Positions 10,995 to 23,689 of a stretch of DNA of 64,000 bases are shown here, one piece after another. The stretch covers positions 20,337-84,336 of the forward strand of contig JBBBWG010013779.1 of NCBI GenBank assembly GCA_037176905.1, read 5' to 3'. Under the pieces are notes generated by a model that saw only the letters and a program-made list of their open reading frames with translations, had not been told where the DNA came from and made no database searches. The position numbers were made by a program, and so were the translations under genes. The stretch is from Azolla pinnata. Lineage: Eukaryota > Streptophyta > Polypodiopsida > Salviniales > Salviniaceae. The first letter of the stretch is position 1. Each line of letters opens with the position of its first letter.

Positions 10995-13498
10995 AAAGGT
11001 GCAGTAAGCGTTCTTCGCGATTTCCTCGCCATCTTCTTGTAAGTTTCCAAAATAGATCTTGTGAAGATGCCTGAATGTTGATTAGGAATTCATCATTTTG
11101 GTAATCGGAAAGCATGAAACTGGAAGGGACTTTGTGTAGACTTCTGAATGTTTATCAGAAATTCCTCGTGTTGGTGACTGAAAAGGATGAAATTTGAAGA
11201 GAGATCCTGTGAAGAATTTTGAGCACTGGGAAAGGGAATGCCTTGTGTTTGGTGATAACGAAATATAATTTTGGAAAGAGGTTTGTGAAGAGATCTTAGT
11301 GCCGGTATAAAGCTATCTTGTGCTGGTGATATGAAAACGTGAGAGAATTTGTGAAGGAATTTGAGTGTCAAGAAAAATATCTCGTATTAGTGATGTGAAG
11401 ACATGACTTTGGAAGAAATCAGTGAAGGAAATTGATGTGAGAGATTGCAGTTCATGATAATAGCAAATTAATGCATTTTAAGCCATCGTAACCCAATCTG
11501 TGGGTAGCACCAATTGATAAACATTTGGCATAACAATATCCTTGGAACAGTGAACACGGGGTATCAAAGGTATTCACATGTATGGGATTGATTGGCGAAG
11601 CTCATTTTACATCAATCTGATTGATTTGCTCATGTCCTATGAATTTACAGAAAAACAATTTCAGTTGACTTGGCTTGAACTTTGATATTCCTTCAGTGTG
11701 TGTTTTCTCCATTGCTGAAGCACCAAAGCTAAATTTTGCTTCATTTCAATCCATGGGATATGGTCAACTGAGGCTCTTGTTCTTGTATCAGTTTAATTTG
11801 TGACCAAATGTTGACTGCTCATATTCTACATAGCAAACTATCACAACACAAATTTTACCATATAATTTATGAAAGCAAATCCCTAGGGTTTCATATATGG
11901 TCATCAGAGAATGCTCTTAGCTTGAAGAAAAATTCAACATTTTGCTACTGCTAGCAGTCCAATACATATAAAAAAGGAACTGTTTTTGGGAAGCTTATAT
12001 TTAATTCTCCTAGTTGGAGCATACAAATTCTTATCTTATCATTTTTCTGCACGTTTTGTGAGAATGCACTATAGTTCGCATGATCCCAACTATAGATTTC
12101 ACCACCTGCATAGATAAATATAGCATTTGTTACAGATCACAATCTCTTTGTCTATTGTTTTCTTATTGGTTCTCTATTTTTCAGCTGTACTAACTTCCAT
12201 TACTGTCATCTGGGGTTGACGGATGTATCCTGAAGAAATGTTTTTTAGCGAAGCATTTACATGCTGCGTGAGATTTTTTTATGATATTTTTATGTTCAGA
12301 TATATCTTATTGTGAAGTAAGCATGATTTATAAGGCATAACTTGTCACTCAGTGAAATTGATCTATGGTATTTGCTGTTGTGCAGGTCCTTTTTACGTCA
12401 TTTTTCAGCTGATGCAGAAATTTTATGTCAGAGAGGGATAAAGCCATAACATGGGATGTCTTCAGGATGTCTTAAAGTGAAGGCTTCCAATAAACGATTG
12501 TCTTACATACTTGATTAAGTTTTGTTGCAATCAGTGTTCGTTGAATTTTTATGATCAGCTCATTCAGCATGTTATTAAATACTATCGTCATCATTGTGTA
12601 CAGTTAGCATAGGCAACCTGATACGTCTATTTAGGTTACCATCAGTTTTACTTCATTGCCATTTTTTATGATTCATGGTGTCATTTTTATGCATTACTAA
12701 CTAGTCTTCTTGCAAAATATGCATGACTGGTAGCACCAGTTCATGGCCAAAATGTGCATCATTGCATGTCAAACAACTATCTGCTTATTGCATTGTTTGT
12801 TGACCAAGTATGTGCCTAATAAGCATTGTTTGTTGACCAAGTATGTGCCTGTACATAGTATGGTTGTTCTACCTTGAAGTAGGATTTTAGATTATTGTTA
12901 GCAGTTTTATCAAGTGTCTTTCGGTTTGGTTTAACCAAGTTTGTGTCTTTACATTCATAGTAGACTTTGGGCTAGTGGCTCAAAATAATGCTGAAATGGA
13001 TCTAACAACAGAAATGTGATAGCACGCAACGTTTTCTAATTTTGGATCGAGTGTGACTTGTGGAGTAAATAATGGTGTTATGGAAAGGTGGTTGGAGTTG
13101 ATGAGCTAGCAAGGCGGTAACCAGGTGTGGTTGGGCACTTGCCAAAATTGAACGAGCAATCAAAGTCAGCAAAGTGGTTTGTTGATCGCTTCTTGTGAAT
13201 GAACATTGTCTAAGGATCCTGTCAATTCGTATGCTTGTGGAGTTGTCATAACACATTGTAGTGGGAGAGGGAAGTCGGCTTTTGACCTGCATTGAGTAGC
13301 TTTAGCAAGAGCACGTAAATTCAGGCAACTTCTTGATGGTTCTCCATCGGGCGCATCGAGCGTGGAAAGAATGTAGACATCCATGATGAACTTGGTAACC
13401 TGCATTGACAATTTCCAGGAAATGTAGATACTATAATATCGAAGCGACAATGGATGTGTGATTGCATCGACACATACAAAATAAGCCGATGAGGAGAA
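10995..13498. other. Intergenic spacer with short duplications
   Basis: No gene is recognised. The stretch 11090-11460 contains four or five loosely similar phrases (GTGAAGAGAT, GAATTTGAG, CTTGTGTTGGTGA), which suggests a decayed minisatellite of roughly 60-70 bases. At 12778-12850 the phrase AAGCATTGTTTGTTGACCAA is exactly duplicated with a period of about 38 bases. Part of the left end may be the spliced 3' UTR of the complex I gene. Confidence 0.5.
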
Positions 13499-13625
13499 GC
13501 ACAAACATAGGAAAGCTTTCATTAGTGACAAGTTTTACAAAGACATGGATTTGAATCCAAGCACAAACATAAGAAAGCTTTTCATTAGTGACAAGTTTTA
13601 GAAAGACTAAGGATTTGAACCCAAG
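13499..13625. repeat. Direct duplication, period about 63 bp
   Basis: Two units share GAAAGCTTTCATTAGTGACAAGTTTT-like sequence and the following GGATTTGAAYCCAAG segment, at about 13499-13561 and 13562-13625. They are about 90 percent alike by eye. The block lies just before the GAA tract at the probable leader of the KAPP gene. Confidence 0.7.
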
Positions 13626-13633
13626 ATTTGAGG

Positions 13634-13684
13634 ATTGAGGAAGAAGAAGGAAGAAGAAGAAGAAGAAGAAGAAGAAGAAGAGCA
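13634..13684 (+). repeat. GAA microsatellite before the KAPP gene
   Basis: About fifteen GAA/GGA triplets in a row, on the coding strand of the downstream KAPP gene. The tract probably belongs to its 5' leader or core promoter, but the leader structure between here and the first coding exon at 14550 is not resolved. A candidate donor CAGCAG/GTAAAT lies at about 13964. Confidence 0.7.
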
Positions 13685-14549
13685 GCAGGGGGAGGAAACA
13701 GAGATGAGAGAACAGGCGTATATATGATCGATCACCCTTCGACCCAAATCTTTTCTGTGTTTCGGGCTCAGCGCCATACCTTCGGCCGCGCAAGTTCTGT
13801 ACTGGAATGCAGACGGCCTTCTCTAAGACAAAGCAGAAGAAACGCCTTGCATTTGTCTGCTCTGCACCCATATGTATTTGCCGAAGAAGAACCCTTGCCT
13901 TTCCACGGTTTCAGCCTGTTCTTTAAAAAACAATTTTGATTTCATACGTCTCTCGTAAGCAGCAGGTAAATTCTTCGCATATTTTTTGGTTTCAAAGAGC
14001 TTCCGAAGGAAGGATGCACCGGATTGCCCATAACATTTCAGATGGTACCCATCAGTTTGCACATCGTCACGCGTTTCAACTGATACTAGTACCAATCTGG
14101 ATGCCTGGTGATGGAGTGCTTACCGTGTAAATTTATCCAAATCGCTGCATTTATGCTAGTTTTTACCCCCAGGTTAACTGAACTTCAGTCATACATTATC
14201 TTTTGAACTACAAGCATATTTAGATGCTTTATTGTGTTTGTCCATGCTGAAATCTCTTTGATTTACCAGGTGATTCTGTGGATCTTTTCTGATTTCCAAA
14301 CAATTTCATATGTCATCTTGAATGGTTGACCGCATGATCAGAGTGCATTGACACACAGAAGACATGCTGCAGCATTGATGGAGAAGGACACCTTCCCTTA
14401 GGAGAAAAATGTCCATGCTTTCTCAATGGTTCGGTCATGTAAGCTGAGACGTAAAGAAGGAGATTCTGTGATTGATCAAATTGTTGGTGGTTTTGAAATT
14501 TTAGCCACATAGTCTGACGATTACTGGGATATGCAAGAGATGTTGCAAG

Positions 14550-17500
14550 ATGCTCGAGAGAAGAGTATTTGCAGGGATCCTTCTTGTCGCTGCATTTGTT
14601 TTATTCTTTGCAGTTTGGAAACTTTGGAATTGGTTGTCTGTGCATTGTCTCAGAGAGGCAGGGGTAAGGAAATTCATTGTTTCCATTCTTTTATTATGTA
14701 ATGTTATATAGCACAAATGTCAATATTTTTGGACTCAACATTATAGAGATACAAATAGTTCGCAGCTGCACCTGGATGATTATGTTAGTGTAGGCTGGAT
14801 AGCAATGAAGTTCTGCAAATATTCAATATTAGGTGTTCTGCATCTGGATGTCTTTGTCCGTTCATATTTCTGTACTAGCAAGTGTTCGGGTAGTAGGCTA
14901 CAAGTTCATTGTTTTATGAAATTGATTGCATAAACTATATGGAAAATAATGGAAACACCCATAAGTTGGGGGCACTGGTTCGAGCTCAAATTTGGCATAA
15001 ATTTAGAATCTTCTAGGATAACCATGGATACTTTTTGACATTGAATCCTTGCATTCAGCATTTCTCTTGTTCCTAGCGTTTTACTCCAAATTTGTTGTTG
15101 TTTCTTCCAATCGTTGGAATGAATGGTTTTCTAGCCAAGTGATATGTCTGAGCCTCTGTGTTCACAAACTGGGGGAGATGATGAAGCGGAGAATTCTGAC
15201 GAATTAGCCCTAGAAGCAGGCCAGACTCTCAAAAGGAGAGGATTGCCTATCCTTCCACGTCAAGATAGTAATAGGCGGATCAAGGTTTCCGAGGTTCCTG
15301 CAGTTGGTAGTGTTGATGAAGAAAAGAAGCAACCACAACCAGTGATTCAAGGTACTATGGTTATGTCTAATTTCGTGGCGAAACATCACTGACAAGGGAC
15401 ATCTCAGCCCCTTGACCATATCCAGGATACCAGGGTGTGAACATCTCTTTAATTGAACTTATACAGGAAGTATCTTGACTCTAAAGGTTGTTGCTGGGCC
15501 TTCAATTGGTACTGTCTTTACTAAAACCCCTGGAAAACCCCTCACAATAGGAAGAGTACCAACGAACAATCTTGTCTTGAATGATCCTGAGGTCTCTGGC
15601 AAGCATGCCTGTATCAAATGGAACTCAAAGGTGACTAGTGTTTTACCTGCATTTTGAAGCAATGGATGTTGAACTAAACTATGGTTTGTGTATATCATAT
15701 CCAGAGTCATATATGGGAGCTGATAGACCTTGGCAGCCTGAATGGAACTCATGTGAACAATGAATCTGTACCCTTTGATCAATCAACGGGTGAGGCTAAA
15801 AGAAGGCATAGCATTCCAGTAGGATTGGAAACTGGTGACATTCTGTTATTGGGTTCTACATCCCAGATACTGGTAAGCTGCCCATCTCTCGTCTGAGTTT
15901 CTAGTGTTTAATCTAGATACAGCAGACAGTTAACATCACAGCTATTTGTTTAGCACAAATACTCTTCTTGGAAGAGAGATACGCTAAAAAAGCTACGCTG
16001 ATGGCGTTAGTATGTAACAAACAACTCTTACAAGAATCAAGCATGAGAATGTGATTTGAAATATATATGAGGGCTTGGCATTGAAATCAATGTTGTTGAC
16101 TTATCCCTCCCCTAATCACATTGAGAAGAGGAAACAGGTACTGATAGACTATTTACAGAGCAAGGCAGGCACTCTCCAAATATCCTCAATGCTCCTCTTT
16201 TTGGTGGTTTCTAGTTTTGGTTGCCTTTTTGCATGTTACATCTAATTTTTACTGATGCTCTCATAAAAATTTCTTGCATTGTCGAGTTCCTGAGTGGTTT
16301 TATTAAATGAGAGTTAAATGGCAACAGAACAGCCACTTTTCTGATGAATATATAGAATATCCTTGATAAATCACTTTACTCCATTAGCATGTGAACTAAG
16401 ATCTCGAAAATGAAATAATAACAGGTTACATATGATGCTGCCAATGAACCAAGGTCTGATTCTCCTATTGTGTCGTGTCCATTTGATGTGGGTATTGCAA
16501 CTGACCCCATGGCGCTACGAAGAGGTGGAAGAAGGCTTCCAATGGAGGATGTTTGCATTTATGAGTGGCCCCTAAGGGGTCTTCAAGAGGTCTTTAGAGA
16601 TAAACATAGGGATCTATCTGATTATGTCATGCACCATAGTAATGATTCTTTTTGCTTTGATCCCCAGTTTGGCGTTTTCTGCATCTTTGATGGGCATGGT
16701 GGTGGTGATGCGGCCATAGCTGCCAGCCAGTGAGTTCCTTTAAATGAAGCAAGTCTTCCTCTTTTTGGGTGCTTCTGGTTGATAGCATAAATTAGTTAAA
16801 AGATATAAAGGCTTAAGAAACAAGAAGCATTGACACACTGGTGTCTTTCGTTCATAAGGGGAGGGGAATTAGGTTCATGTGGGTCTCTTACTTACAGTAA
16901 TACGTACCTGAACTGGATATCTCCATGAGCCATTTCATACATATCACCAGTTTGAAATTTGTGGTCTTAAAGATATTTACGAATCTTGGACTCATTAGTG
17001 GACTTCTCATGTCTCTTTCTCCAGGATAATGCCACGGAAATTGAGAGATATTCTTGAAGTAGACGCAAAACGGACTGAAGTTCTTGTCAATTCAGATGCC
17101 ACAGATGTCTTGCGGGCAGCCTTTAACGAAACAGAGACAGCTTTGGATCATCAGTATGAGGTTTTGTTCATTGAACCCTTTCCTTCTTGAGTGGCTCTAT
17201 GATTTCCTTAGATATACATATACACATTTCCTTGATTATGTTAATTTTCTGGTCTTCAAATAGCTTTATATTGAGCTAGCTAGATCTTATCAGTAACATA
17301 CTGATAGCTTGAAATTTAAAAGTCGTCTTTCAAGCAATACTGCTTTTCTCATTGGGAGCGCAATACCAGATTGAATACCAGATTGAATTTCTATTTATAT
17401 CATTTTTTTTGGTGTCAGGGTTGCACTGCTACTGTGCTCTTACTCTGGCTGGGTCCTTCTAGCACCGTGTATGCTCAATGTGCGAACGTTGGTGATTCTG

Positions 17501-19024
17501 CTTGTGTATTCAGGTCGCATTCCGTCCTATAGAGTCATTAATATGAGATTCTTTAAAGGAAAAATGATGTGAATGTATAAATGTTCTTTTTGACCTTCAT
17601 GACTTGTACTTAGAATTCCTTTGCTAATTCTGAGGACAACTGCAAGTATTGAATCCATAAAGAATTACAATTAAACCAAATACTGATTTAGTGTTTAGGA
17701 GTTTGGGGATCGTATCTTATTCATAAATTCTTTTTTGCTTGGAAATCATTGTAATGGTGCCATTACCTGGACCTTTAATATGGAATGCAGTATCGAGGGA
17801 AGATCTGTTACCATGACTGAAGATCATCGCCTGACAAGCTTTTCAGAAAGGTCGCGAATGTTAGAGATGGGAAATCAACTAGCCGAAGGCGAGACACGGA
17901 TTTGTGGTGTGTGTTTGCAAATCCAAAATTTCTAGTCATTTTTTAAGCTAGACGATCAATGATTGTATTTTGGCGTGTAATAGGCATGAATATTGCTCGT
18001 GCTTTGGGGGATAAGTTTTTGAAGCAAGAAGATTCACGGTTCTCATCTACACCCTTTGTTAGTGAAGTATTAGAAATAAACCAAGAGAGCAGGGCATTAG
18101 CAATTATGGCAAGGTATTTTGCAGCCATACTCTTTTGCACATTTTATTGGTATCACAAAATATATTTCATCCTTGTTATATGTTTACATCGTTTATACAG
18201 TGATGGGCTTTGGGATGTGCTCAGCCAACGCCGTGCTCTACAGATAGCCATTGAGGTTGGTCGCACCATCAGAATCGTTATCTCAATTGGGGTCATACAT
18301 TTTTCTTTGGACTATCGGGGAACTCTGTCCAAAAATTTAGTTGCTTAGACTTTTGAAAGCAGGTTGTTTGTTTCAATTCTCCTATAAGGGCACACGAGTG
18401 AAGCTGGTGGAATGCTTATTATTATATATAAGAATGAGATGAACAATGAGTTGTCAGCAGCAGTGAGGGGACAAACATACAATTCCTCTCGAAGATCCTA
18501 AGGATTCTTACATAAAATTTCCCAAGACAAGCCTTGCATGTGACATATCCTGTTCACAGTGGCAGAGTACTGAAATTCCCTCCATGGGAAGCCTTCTGAA
18601 CAATTCCTACCTCACTGTGTCGAGGTTGACAAATGTCTCTCTTTCTACCCGGAATGACAATTGCACCAATCAGTAAATCAGACTCTGCATCATTGATAAT
18701 TTGCATGTGGGGATGTAGTAGAGACAGCATGCCATAATTCTTTTCTCATCTGAAAAGGAAAGCAACTCATAGTGTAGTCTGCTTGAATAGGTTATATCTT
18801 AAAAAGCGAGAGTGGTTGTGGTGAAATTACTTCTAGTTTGTTTATGTTTGCAGGCAAGGGAGACGCATAATTGCCAAGCTGATGGAACCGGATCAGGTCC
18901 AAGCCTAGCTAAGTCGATCGCCGAGATTCTCATCAATAAAGCACGCTCATTGCGAACAAAGGACAACACCAGTGTGATTGTTCTGGATTTTGTAACCCAT
19001 TCCAAATCCCATGCAAAGGTGTAG
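14550..19024 (+). CDS. KAPP: Kinase-associated protein phosphatase (FHA + PP2C)
   Basis: Eleven exons: 14550-14663, 15135-15351, 15467-15630, 15705-15872, 16425-16729, 17025-17160, 17419-17513, 17791-17906, 17984-18113, 18201-18255 and 18854-19024. They join in phase to 556 residues. Exon 1 encodes a signal anchor (GILLVAAFVLFFAVWKLWNW). Residues about 117-187 are an FHA domain with IGR (Arg140), SGKH (154-157) and LGSLNGT (Asn178), the phosphothreonine-binding residues. A PP2C domain follows with MED (261-263), DGHGG (310-314), GDS (393-395), SDGLWD (482-487) and KDN (536-538), so the metal-binding acids are present. KAPP binds phosphorylated receptor-like kinases at the plasma membrane and dampens their signalling. 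The 581-residue Arabidopsis protein has the same order. A decoy ATG at 15144 would lose the anchor. Leader exons are not resolved. Confidence 0.93.
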
Positions 19025-19855
19025 AATGGCTCAGTTTAGAGATGTTTTGTAGCCATTTCTCCTTGTACCATAGATAGATCTCCAGCATGAAGATTCACTT
19101 ACACCGTAAGGACTCTTGCTCGTCTCCTCTCGCATGATGGGGTGGGGACTTGAAGTTTCAGTTAGAGAAGCCGTAGGTTCGAAATTTTGGTGCAAAAGGA
19201 ACAGATAATATTGTTTCCAAAGCGATTTTTTTTATCGTAAAACATTTAATTGCAAGCCCAATAATGTGCATCACTGTTAATGATAATTGTGGGATCCAGT
19301 TTTGGAGTACAAAACACTGATTCTCAGTGGTGTCAGTACTACTTGTGTGCGTACTACTTGTGTTGAATGCAGACACTATGATCTCATATTATGCTCCATT
19401 GATTAAGATTTACTCTTTTGAGTTTCTTGTGCATTGGGAACTTGTAAACTATCAGTTGGTGTGTGTGTGTGTATATGATAAGTAGCAGGTCTACAAGCTT
19501 TTTGATCCTTTATAACCCAATTTGGGCTACTAAGGCCTGAGTGTGCAAAGGTTCTGTACAGCTAAATGTAGTGGTGTTTGGAGTTTTGGAAATGATCTCA
19601 ATGCTGGTACAATCCGAATGGGTTTAGTTACCGAAGCAGGTTCAGTTTTCGAATCGATCGAGAATTGCCGCAGCTTGCGAGCTTCCCTTCCGGACTCCAA
19701 TCAATGAAAGCAGAGCATTCAGATACATCCATCGGACTAAAAGCTTTCTGCGCTTCCAAAATTATTTCGATTAAACGTTGCGACCGATTCTAGGGATACG
19801 GAGGGGGAGACTGTACAAGGGGAATCGAATCGAGGCTAATGCGAGTTTCAAGATG
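19025..19855. other. Convergent spacer between KAPP and the WW-domain gene
   Basis: The 3' ends of KAPP (+) and the WW-domain gene (-) face each other here. The sequence contains a GT run (about 19459-19474) and no frame that looks coding. Both 3' untranslated regions must lie within these 830 bases, so antisense overlap of the transcripts is possible. Confidence 0.6.
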
Positions 19856-21962
19856 TTAGGAAGAGGTCGAGCTCGTCGCAGCGTGGTCGGAGGGCGAGGA
19901 AGGGAGGAGGGGAGCATTGCAATTAGGGCAAGAATGGGAGGAGGAAATCATGACAAGCATGTTACAAGAACCGCAGAGCAGGGCGGCGGCGGCGGAGGCC
20001 GAAGGTGGAGCTGGATGGGAGGAGGAGCTGGGGCTAACGGAGCTCGATGACGACGATGAAGAAGAAGAAGAAGAAGAAGAAGATGATGATGATCTATCTG
20101 CAGTGTTAGCACGCATGAGATTGCCTAGCAGATCGGTGGTGGTGGTGGTAGCATTAACATGGGGATTAATGTAGCAGCTGTGATCCGAAGCTATGGCTAT
20201 GGTGGAGAAGCTGCTCCTGCTCGGAGCTTGGAGGCTGGGAGTGTTGGGGCTTTTGGGCGGGCCTCCTCCGGAAGCTGCAGGGTTAGGGTTAGGGTTAGGG
20301 TTAGGATTAGGGTTAGGGTTAGGGTTAGGGTTGCTTCCGCCATTGGCGGCAAGCGCAGAAGCGGCGGCCGTCATCTTCGACAGCCATCTCTCGGTCGTGC
20401 TCGAGCTCGGCTTCGCTCCGGCTTGCTGCATCGAGCTGCTAGGGTTTGACGACATGGTGAATTCGGAGCTGGAATTGGCCATGGCAGCTGCTGCTGCCTC
20501 CGCCAGGCATCTCTGCACCTCCGGGCATTGGATCCTCAGATGCTTCGTTCGGGTCTTCCAGTTCACGTAGTACATCTCGCCCGACTGAAATCGCGCCCAA
20601 AAATTTCAGGGTTTGTTTTTAGGCCATGATTAGATCCTAGTAGTAGTATTGATCGAATGTTTTAGCCCATCAGAATCATGGCATAATCAGCTCGATCGAT
20701 CGATCCGAAGAATCATGTACTATCAACTTGATCGATCGATCCGAAGAATCATGTAATCAGCTCGATGGATCGATCGATCCGAAGAATCATGTAATCAGCT
20801 CGATGGATCGATCGATCCGAAGAATCATGTAATCAGGCCGATGGATCGATCGATCCGAAGAAGCAACAAATCATGTAAAAATTCATCGAGGAACGGGGAT
20901 CAATCGGATCCGAAGGAGCAATCACAAGAATTCATCGGCCAAGGAATGGATGGAATATCGATCCGAACATTTCAGCCATCGTAAGAATTCATCCAAGGAA
21001 CGGATCGATCGATCCGAATTAGAAGCATTGCCATTAATTCGGATCGATTGATCGATCGGTCCGAAGTAGAAGCATTGTGGATCCAAGGAACAGATGGAAC
21101 GGATCGATCCATCCATCCATCCGAAGATTCAGCAAAATCATAAGAATGCACCCAAGTAACTCCAGATCGATCCATCCATCCATCCGAAGATTCAGCGAAA
21201 TCATAAGAATGCACCCAAGTAACTCCAGATCGATCGATCCGATGGAATCGATAGATGCGAAGGAATCGATCGATCCGAATTAGATTCAGCAAAACAAAAC
21301 AATTTTCATCGAGGAACGGATCGATCGAAAGATCGATGGATCGATATCCGCAAACGACAATCATCGTCATCATCATCATCGGAATGCAGCTACTGCATCA
21401 CAGCATATTGCTGGTAAATGAACATACAATACATACATACCTTGAGGTCCATGTACTGCTCCCAGCCCGGAGGCAGAAGGCTCGATCCGCTGCTCACCCT
21501 GACGCTGGTGATCAGCGAATTATCTGCTGCAGCAGAGCTCGCGCAGCTAGAATTGTGATTATACCGCATGCTGCCATCGACGCCATAGCTGGCGCTAGCA
21601 CTAGCACTGCTGCTTAATGCTGCGCTAGCTGAGCCGTTGTGTTGCTGCTGCTGCTGCTGCAAGGCGCTGAGCCAATCCCTCTTCCTCGACTTGGCGGAGC
21701 TGCAGGCGCCGGCGGCGCTGTAGTACTGATCGGCGGCGGCGATGGTGCAGCTGCTGATCAGCCCGCTCATCATCACCATGTCGGCGGCGCCGCCGCCTCC
21801 GTTGGAGCTGCGAGCGCCGCCATAGCTGATCGTCGGCAGCTGCTGCTGCTGCTGCAGATGATCGGACACAACGCCGTACTGACTAGGGTTGCAGCTGTTG
21901 ACGTTGCAGGAGGAGGAGGAGGAGGACGACGACGACGACGAGGATGATCGGCTGCCGCCCAT
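19856..21962 (-). CDS. CFL1: WW-domain protein, CURLY FLAG LEAF 1-like
   Basis: Two minus-strand exons, 21962-21441 and 20584-19856, join in phase 0 to 416 residues. The WW domain spans the junction: SLLPPGWEQYMDLK (Trp167) ends exon 1 and SGEMYYVNWKTRTK (Trp183) starts exon 2, so the intron falls between the first and second strands. This layout, plus a C-terminal CxxC...CxxC pair (Cys378, 381, 393, 396), matches the plant CFL1 family (At2g33510 type), which acts with HD-ZIP IV factors to repress cuticle formation. The rest is low complexity: a Ser run after the start, Gln runs, an (Asn-Pro)9 run encoded by telomere hexamers and a Ser18 run near the end. The family assignment rests on the WW sequence and Cys pairs; orthology to CFL1 itself is less certain. 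The MGGSRS start is the first ATG of the open frame. Confidence 0.8.
20279..20333. repeat. TTAGGG hexamer array inside the WW-domain coding exon
   Basis: Nine consecutive hexamers, eight TTAGGG and one TTAGGA, lie in the second exon of the CFL1-like gene. On the coding strand each hexamer reads AAC CCT, so the array gives nine Asn-Pro pairs without breaking the frame. Six-base TTAGGG units differ from the seven-base TTTAGGG typical of most plants. Confidence 0.9.
20690..21290. repeat. GATCGATCC minisatellites in the WW-gene intron
   Basis: The 856-base intron is built largely of repeats. At 20690-20870 about five units of roughly 43 bases carry GATCGATCCGAAGAATCATG. At 21102-21230 two units with an exact period of 63 bases carry GATCGATCCATCCATCCATC and an AAGAATGCACCCAAGTAACT segment. 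GATC tetramers are far more frequent than in the neighbouring DNA. Confidence 0.85.
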
Positions 21963-22246
21963 GTCGGCAGCAGGTTTGGAGGTGGATCGATGGCGCAGAA
22001 GCAGCAGATTGCAGCTGGGGATCGGCTAATGGAGCTGCAGCTAGCTGCTGCATGCAGAGCAGCAGCGGAGCTTGATGATGATGATGATGATCATCATCAT
22101 CATCCGCCTGCAACGCTAGGGTTTGCTTGCATGCCACATTAGCTGATGATGATTGATCGATTGGATCTGAAGATGATGATGGTGGTGGTGGTGGTAGATG
22201 GCGATCGGCGGCGGAGCGGCTTGCTACAGATGGCGATGGCTACCCG

Positions 22247-22312
22247 CTAACCCTAACCCTAACCCTAACCCTAACCCTAAAGCCCTGAAACCCTAACCCT
22301 AACCCTAACCCT
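22247..22312. repeat. CCCTAA telomere-like array upstream of the WW gene
   Basis: About nine CCCTAA hexamers in two blocks, separated by AAAGCCCTGAAA, lie 285-350 bases upstream of the CFL1-like start codon. They are in the probable promoter or leader. The same hexamer occurs inside the coding region of this gene at 20279-20333, in the opposite orientation on the + strand. Confidence 0.85.
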
Positions 22313-22539
22313 GAGACTGTGCCCAGATCTGCATGGATCGATCGATGATGGCCATATATAGACGCAGAAGCGGATCTAAGGTGCTGCTGAATCCGGCACG
22401 GATTTGATCCAAGTACAGGGAAAGGCCCCAATCTTAAAGGCAGCCGTGATCTCGCCATGTCCCTTACAAGAGTCTATGTCTCTCTCTCTCTCTCTCTGCA
22501 TCTGGTTGTAGTACTTCATCAAGTAGTACATGCTAACTG

Positions 22540-23665
22540 TCACGTCATGCATGCCATCAATGCGTGCATGCATCATGCATGTGTGCCCATGTGCGTGTAT
22601 GTATGCGTATGCGTGTGTGCATGGATGTATGTGCGCGTATGCATGTGTGCCTGTGTGTGTATGTATGTATGCATGTGTGCCTGTGTGTATGTGTGCATGC
22701 GTGCATGCATGTATGCATGCGTGTATGCATGTATGTGCTCTGGCAGCATGGCCCTCATGGATGGGGATGCATGCCGTCCGCATGTATCCATCCATCCATG
22801 CGCATGTGCATCGCTGCATCCATCCATGCGCATGTGCATCGCTACATCCATCCATGCGCATGTGCATCGCTCCATCCATCCATGCATCCCATCCCATCCC
22901 ATCCCATCCACCCACGCATGCATGCATGCACATGCCCGTTTGCACATCCCCCCCAAGACACACATGCATGCATACATCGATATGCACTCTCCATCCATGC
23001 ATGCATTCCTCCATTTAGACATGCGTCCATGCCATGCCATGCCATCCATGCCATCCATCCATCCCTCCGCATCACACACATCCATCCATGCCATGCCATC
23101 CATGCATGCCATCCATCCCTCCGCATCACACACATCCATCCATGCATCCATCCATACATGCCATCCATCCTTCCGCATCGCACACACATCCATACATGCC
23201 ATCCATCCTTCCGCATCGCACACACATCCACGCATGCATCCATCCATCCTTCCGCATCGCACACACATCCACACATGCATCCATCCATCCTTCCGCATCG
23301 CACACACATCCATACATGCCATCCATCCATCCTTCTGCATCGCACACTCCCATGCATGCATGCACACATCGCCAGGCATCTATCCACTGCATGCACTCCA
23401 TACATGCATGCACACATGCGTATGCATCTAGCCTCGCATGCATGCAAGTGCATGATGCGTTCGTACATCCACCCTCCTGCGCAACACACATGCATGCATG
23501 CGCATCGATGCATCCATCGCCCATTATCCACCTGCGCATGCATGCATTGGTACATTCACCCATGACGCACGCTCGCAACATACATAGATGCATGATGCAT
23601 CGATACATTCAACCCAATGATACATCTGCACATACATGCATGCATGCATGCGGATGCATGTACAA
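22540..23665. repeat. ATCC/ATGC satellite block
   Basis: More than 1.1 kb of CATCCATCC, ATGCATGC and GTGTGTATG units with higher-order repeats. From about 23040 to 23340 a unit of roughly 50-60 bases (CATCCTTCCGCATCGCACAC plus CATCCATCC spacers) recurs at least seven times. Long open frames exist on both strands and in several frames because the unit lacks stop codons. They translate to Cys/His/Met-rich repeats and are not believable proteins. Confidence 0.9.
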
Positions 23666-23689
23666 CATGCTTTGCATCATGAATATTGG